In this document: positions 61,258-64,000 of the stretch, piece after piece | How the letters are laid out: each line of letters starts with the position of its first letter | Numbering within the stretch: the stretch's first letter is position 1 | Assembly: GCF_042683165.1 (NCBI RefSeq) | Contig: NZ_JBHUIZ010000013.1 | Location: forward strand, 62,001-126,000 | DNA: 64,000 nt | Direction: 5' to 3' | Origin: Tigheibacillus halophilus | GTDB lineage: Bacteria > Bacillota > Bacilli > Bacillales > Amphibacillaceae | The notes under the pieces: model-generated | Told to the model about the DNA's origin: nothing | The model's database searches: none | What the model saw: the letters and a program-made list of their open reading frames with translations, nothing else | Translations under genes and position numbers: made by a program

Positions 61258-62463
61258 TTGAAGCTAAATCCACGAAAAACGGATGACATTAACTATAATA
61301 AAAAGCTGATATTGAATTGTGTCAGACAATTCGAACCAATTTCGCGAGCAGAAATTTATAAGAAGCTGCAAATTAGCAAGCCGACAGTATCATCGATTGC
61401 AGAAGAACTGATCAAAGAAGGGTGGGTATATGAATCTGTGATTGCCCGCAAACATACTAAGAGTGGAAGGAAGCCTACTTATCTTCGATTCAACGAAAAG
61501 GCTTTCTATGTATTGGGGGTAGATATTGGAGGAACGAATGTACTCATTGCTATCAGTGATTTAAATGGCAACATCATTTGTGAGAAACATTTTGATACTG
61601 CAGCGTATCTGGAGAACGGCTTTCTGAAACAATTGCGGCGCGTCGTATTTGAGATGCTGTCCACCTGCAAAGTGGCAAAAAACCGTATTTTGGGGATGGG
61701 GGTAGGGGTACCAGGAATAACCGATAACGAATTAGGGGTTGTCATCGATGCACCCTCTCTGGGCTGGCATAACTTTCCATTAAAAGAAAAAGCAATGGCG
61801 TTATTTGATTTTCCGGTGATTATCGATAATGACGTCAATGTCAGTGCATTGGGGGAGCAATGGCTGGGAGCGGCCAAACAGAAGGACAATGTTATTTTAA
61901 TTGCAATTGGTACCGGAGTTGGCAGCGGGATTGTCATCGATGGAAAACTATATCGCGGGACTGCCTGGGGGGCAGGAGAAATTGGCTACATGGTGACGGG
62001 TACGCAACAAAGCAGGCCCCAGAATGGGATGCCGCCCTATAAAGGGTATGGGTATTTGGAATCACGGGTAGGCGGTGCAGCGATAAAGCAGCATGTGTAC
62101 AAAGAGTTGTTGCAATTAACGACCCATCCGCTGTTTCCCAAGAAGGAAAATTTATCTGTTTCCGAAATATTTGCATTAGCGATGAAAGGGGATGGATTAT
62201 GTAAAAAAGTAGTGTTGGAAGCAATTGAACATCTCAGTCTGGCAATTGTTAATGCGGTTGTTTTACTGAATCCGGATGTGGTTATTCTAGGCGGTGGATT
62301 ATCCAAGAGTGGACATTGGTTTTTGCCGATCATAGAAAGAACAGTGAAAGAATTTGTTCCCTTTGATACTGAAATTTGCTTAACTGAACTCGCTGATCGC
62401 TCAGGTGTTATTGGTGCGATATCATTGCTTTTGCGCGAAAGGGATACCGTTCTTAAACTATGA
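61258..62463 (+). CDS. ROK family transcriptional repressor (XylR/NagC type)
   Basis: A 401-residue protein with an N-terminal winged helix (NKKLILNCVRQFEPISRAEIYKKLQISKPTVSSIAEELIKEGW, residues about 15-57) and a ROK sugar-kinase-like domain: LGVDIGGTNVLIAI phosphate motif, GMGVGVPGITD, IDNDVNVSALGE and AIGTGVGSGIVIDG. The usual ROK zinc motif CxCGxxGC is missing; that region reads QQSRPQNGMPPYKGYGYLE. It probably senses a sugar and controls the sugar ABC transporter starting at 63.7 kb. Start is TTG 61258 after GAGGGA. Its stop overlaps an in-frame ATG of the yojF reading frame. Confidence 0.88.
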   Translation: MKLNPRKTDDINYNKKLILNCVRQFEPISRAEIYKKLQISKPTVSSIAEELIKEGWVYESVIARKHTKSGRKPTYLRFNEKAFYVLGVDIGGTNVLIAISDLNGNIICEKHFDTAAYLENGFLKQLRRVVFEMLSTCKVAKNRILGMGVGVPGITDNELGVVIDAPSLGWHNFPLKEKAMALFDFPVIIDNDVNVSALGEQWLGAAKQKDNVILIAIGTGVGSGIVIDGKLYRGTAWGAGEIGYMVTGTQQSRPQNGMPPYKGYGYLESRVGGAAIKQHVYKELLQLTTHPLFPKKENLSVSEIFALAMKGDGLCKKVVLEAIEHLSLAIVNAVVLLNPDVVILGGGLSKSGHWFLPIIERTVKEFVPFDTEICLTELADRSGVIGAISLLLRERDTVLKL

Positions 62464-62480
62464 GGAAGGAGAAGAGGAGG

Positions 62481-62837
62481 ATGCAGGCAATTGAAAAAGA
62501 AGCAGTCCAACAGGCATTGTATCAATTTGTTCACAAGGACGTTTTTTTTCACCTTGAAACATCCACTGGTTCCTACAGGGAGCTTGAAGAACCAGGGGAG
62601 ATTGCGATCTGTACGTACGTCAGGAATGGTGTATTGAAATTTCGAGAGGGAAAAATTACCGGAACTGGACCTTATCAAGTTGGCTTGAAACTTGAAAACG
62701 GCTGGCTCTATTCGCAGGGATTGACTGATTGGGAATTGATGTCTGATGGGAAGCTGCTTCTCGGCGGACATGACCAAGTAGGACATTTGAATATTGCCTT
62801 GGAGCTTAGCTTCACACCTTTTGAATGTGGAGAATAG
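62481..62837 (+). CDS. yojF: YojF family protein (DUF1806)
   Basis: A 118-residue protein of the YojF family: KEAVQQALYQFVHKDVFFHLETSTGSY, then VRNGVLKFREGKITGTGPYQVGLKLENGWLYSQGLTDW. Function is unknown, but it is conserved next to bshB2 (yojG) in B. subtilis and relatives, hinting at a role with bacillithiol or that deacetylase. AAGGAG lies before ATG 62481; the ATG at 62460 within the ROK stop has no site. Probably part of one transcript with the ROK gene. Confidence 0.87.
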   Translation: MQAIEKEAVQQALYQFVHKDVFFHLETSTGSYRELEEPGEIAICTYVRNGVLKFREGKITGTGPYQVGLKLENGWLYSQGLTDWELMSDGKLLLGGHDQVGHLNIALELSFTPFECGE

Positions 62838-62859
62838 CCATCAGGAAGGAGGTTAATAT

Positions 62860-63546
62860 ATGCAACAATCCATTTTGGCAATATTTCCTCATCCGGACGA
62901 TGAATCCTTCGTCAGTGCCGGCACGCTGATACACCATGTGAAAAACGGTGATATGGTAACTTTGGTTTGTGCAACCCTTGGGCAAATGGGGAGAAGGATG
63001 GGAAAGCCATTTTTTGCTACGAGGGAAACATTGCCACATGTAAGGGAGAAAGAATTGCGACAAGCCTGCCATATCATTGGCATCCATGATCTCAGATTGT
63101 GGAAAATGCAAGATAAGATGTTGCAGTTTAGAGATAAAATGTATTTGGCAGGCAGCGTTCTTCAAGTCATCTTAGAAACAGAACCGGCTATTATTTATAC
63201 ATTCTATCCAAAGCACGGCGTGCACCCTGACCATGATGCATTATCTGCAGCAACTATTTCAGCAGTAGAGCAATTGCCCTTGACAAAAAGGCCGATCGTC
63301 TTCGGGGCCGCAATAACGAAAAATCGCTACGAAATATTGGGGAAACCGACAATTGAAATGGATGTGTCTGATGTGTTCCGTGAAAAAGTATCTGCATTAA
63401 AAGCGCATAAATCCCAGACATCACATATCGTTGATCAATTAAACGCTGTCACGGCTAACCAACTAAATGGCATAAAACAAATTCCGGAAGCGTATATAAA
63501 AGAAAAATACTGGGTATATGATTTCGGAACCGACTCTGTCTCATAG
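62860..63546 (+). CDS. bshB2: Bacillithiol biosynthesis deacetylase BshB2
   Basis: A 228-residue zinc-dependent PIG-L family deacetylase with the metal motif FPHPDDESF (His11, Asp13, Asp14) and the later YPKHGVHPDHDALSAAT. It removes the acetyl group from N-acetylglucosaminyl-malate during bacillithiol synthesis, as a partner or back-up for BshB1. yojF precedes it by 22 bases, as in B. subtilis. RBS AAGGAGG. Linkage to a ROK sugar regulator and sugar transporter is unusual. Confidence 0.92.
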   Translation: MQQSILAIFPHPDDESFVSAGTLIHHVKNGDMVTLVCATLGQMGRRMGKPFFATRETLPHVREKELRQACHIIGIHDLRLWKMQDKMLQFRDKMYLAGSVLQVILETEPAIIYTFYPKHGVHPDHDALSAATISAVEQLPLTKRPIVFGAAITKNRYEILGKPTIEMDVSDVFREKVSALKAHKSQTSHIVDQLNAVTANQLNGIKQIPEAYIKEKYWVYDFGTDSVS

Positions 63547-63573
63547 AAAGATTGTATCAGATTCAGACATTAC

Positions 63574-63599
63574 TTAACTATTTGGTTAATAGCTAGAAT
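63574..63599 (+). promoter_or_regulatory. Possible operator and -10 box of the sugar ABC operon
   Basis: Dyad TTAAC-TATTTG-GTTAA (63574-63589) followed by TAGAAT (63594-63599). The dyad resembles the palindrome before the ROK gene (TTAGT/ACTAA arms) only loosely. The -35 is weak. Confidence 0.4.
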
Positions 63600-63606
63600 A
63601 ATTGCT

Positions 63607-63716
63607 CAACTTTCGCAAGTTGGAATAACCTAGGAGGTTTTCCGTATGAAAGGTAATAGGTTTCGTTCAGGGTAAACTGTCTCAGATGGAAAAGGTAAAT
63701 CTCACTGCGAAAGTTG
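63607..63716. repeat. Distant inverted repeat flanking a leader frame
   Basis: CAACTTTCGC (63607-63616) and GCGAAAGTTG (63707-63716) are perfect inverted copies 90 bases apart. They could pair in the leader RNA or be two protein sites. Confidence 0.5.
63646..63675 (+). CDS. Possible nine-residue leader peptide
   Basis: ATG at 63646 follows TAGGAGG at good spacing and encodes MKGNRFRSG before TAA at 63673-63675. It lies inside the loop of the inverted repeat and 66 bases before the binding-protein gene. The ribosome site is among the best locally. It could be a leader peptide, or the remnant of a gene start. Confidence 0.35.
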   Translation: MKGNRFRSG

Positions 63717-63741
63717 CGTTAATTACAAAGGGGGAAATGTC

Positions 63742-64000
63742 ATGCTTAAAAAAGGTTGTTGGCTGGCAGGTTTTTTATGTATCGTGGGAATGCTTTTGCT
63801 AACGGGATGCAGTAAAGACAGCAGCAGTGGGTCAAATTCCGGAAAAACAAAAATAACATACTGGCAGTATACATTCGACTCGAAAGTAAAAGAAATGAAA
63901 AGCTTGATAGAAAAATTTGAAAAAGAAAATCCTGATATCGAAGTAGTCGCCCAGGACTTTCCATATGACCAATATAACGACAAACTGGCTGCTGCCATGC
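63742..64000 (+). CDS. Sugar ABC transporter substrate-binding lipoprotein, C-terminus cut by window edge
   Basis: The first 86 codons of a family 1 extracellular solute-binding lipoprotein: signal peptide with lipobox LTGC (Cys21), a Ser/Gly linker, then KITYWQYTFDSKVKEM and KEMKSLIEKFEKENPDIEV, the typical start of sugar-binding proteins. AAAGGGGGAA precedes ATG 63742. Permease genes probably follow beyond the window; the sugar cannot be named. Likely regulated by the ROK repressor encoded 1.3 kb upstream. Confidence 0.83.
   Translation, partial: MLKKGCWLAGFLCIVGMLLLTGCSKDSSSGSNSGKTKITYWQYTFDSKVKEMKSLIEKFEKENPDIEVVAQDFPYDQYNDKLAAAM

Overview
The window looks like chromosomal DNA of a low-to-mid-GC, spore-former-type Bacillaceae, probably a halotolerant relative of Virgibacillus, Oceanobacillus or Terribacillus. 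This rests on strong AGGAGG-type ribosome sites with many GTG and TTG starts, the yojF-bshB2 bacillithiol pair, a DUF3231 protein, camelysin/TasA, YkyA, Fur and CcpA type sites, and sigma-A, sigma-D and sigma-54 promoter shapes. No rRNA, tRNA, CRISPR array, insertion sequence or prophage gene was recognised. Species identity is inference.

Layout. 0-5.5 kb: truncated DUF3231 gene (minus), a GNAT acetyltransferase gene broken by one frameshift, manA, an ArgE/DapE-type M20 peptidase and an RluA-type pseudouridine synthase. 5.6-9.5 kb: NAD-dependent formaldehyde dehydrogenase with a cre-like site, then glpF-glpK. 9.7-15.6 kb (minus): a complete p-aminobenzoyl-glutamate set, abgB-abgT-abgA, behind an unusual regulator with a receiver-like N-terminus, a GGDEF/GTP-cyclohydrolase-III-like middle and a C-terminal winged helix. 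15.9-26.2 kb: an alpha/beta hydrolase, then a long peptide operon (Lrp/AsnC regulator, DppA aminopeptidase, Dpp/Opp transporter, DUF3899 protein, S9 peptidase). Together 9.7-26.2 kb is a block for scavenging peptides and amides.

26.4-36.4 kb: ribokinase; a Fur-controlled heme-iron operon (one-NEAT and three-NEAT wall proteins, IsdE-type lipoprotein, permease, ATPase, sortase B, IsdG heme monooxygenase, then an MFS transporter); and rpiA. The gene order resembles the Listeria hbp1-hbp2/srtB locus more than the B. anthracis isd locus. 36.6-41.3 kb: YeeE/TusA sulfur-transfer pair, a small charged protein, an acyl-ACP thioesterase, a camelysin/TasA-like protein and a FUSC-type membrane protein. 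41.4-44.6 kb: an iron-dependent alcohol dehydrogenase and GntP-type permease behind a near-consensus sigma-54 promoter, ending at a 411-bp repeat with terminal inverted repeats.

44.6-54 kb: class-A-beta-lactamase-fold hydrolase, orphan trpB, a TIM-barrel-like unknown, an ABC1/UbiB kinase, FAD-Rieske oxidoreductase, YtkA-like lipoprotein, SCO copper protein and DUF2569 protein. 54-60.9 kb is envelope-oriented: three-LysM NlpC/P60 endopeptidase, an orphan response regulator whose phospho-acceptor Asp is Glu, secreted ComEC-type metallo-hydrolase with DUF3006 partner, polysaccharide deacetylase with YkyA-like lipoprotein, and a membrane-anchored hydrolase. 61.2-64 kb: ROK repressor, yojF, bshB2 and the start of a sugar ABC binding protein cut by the window end.
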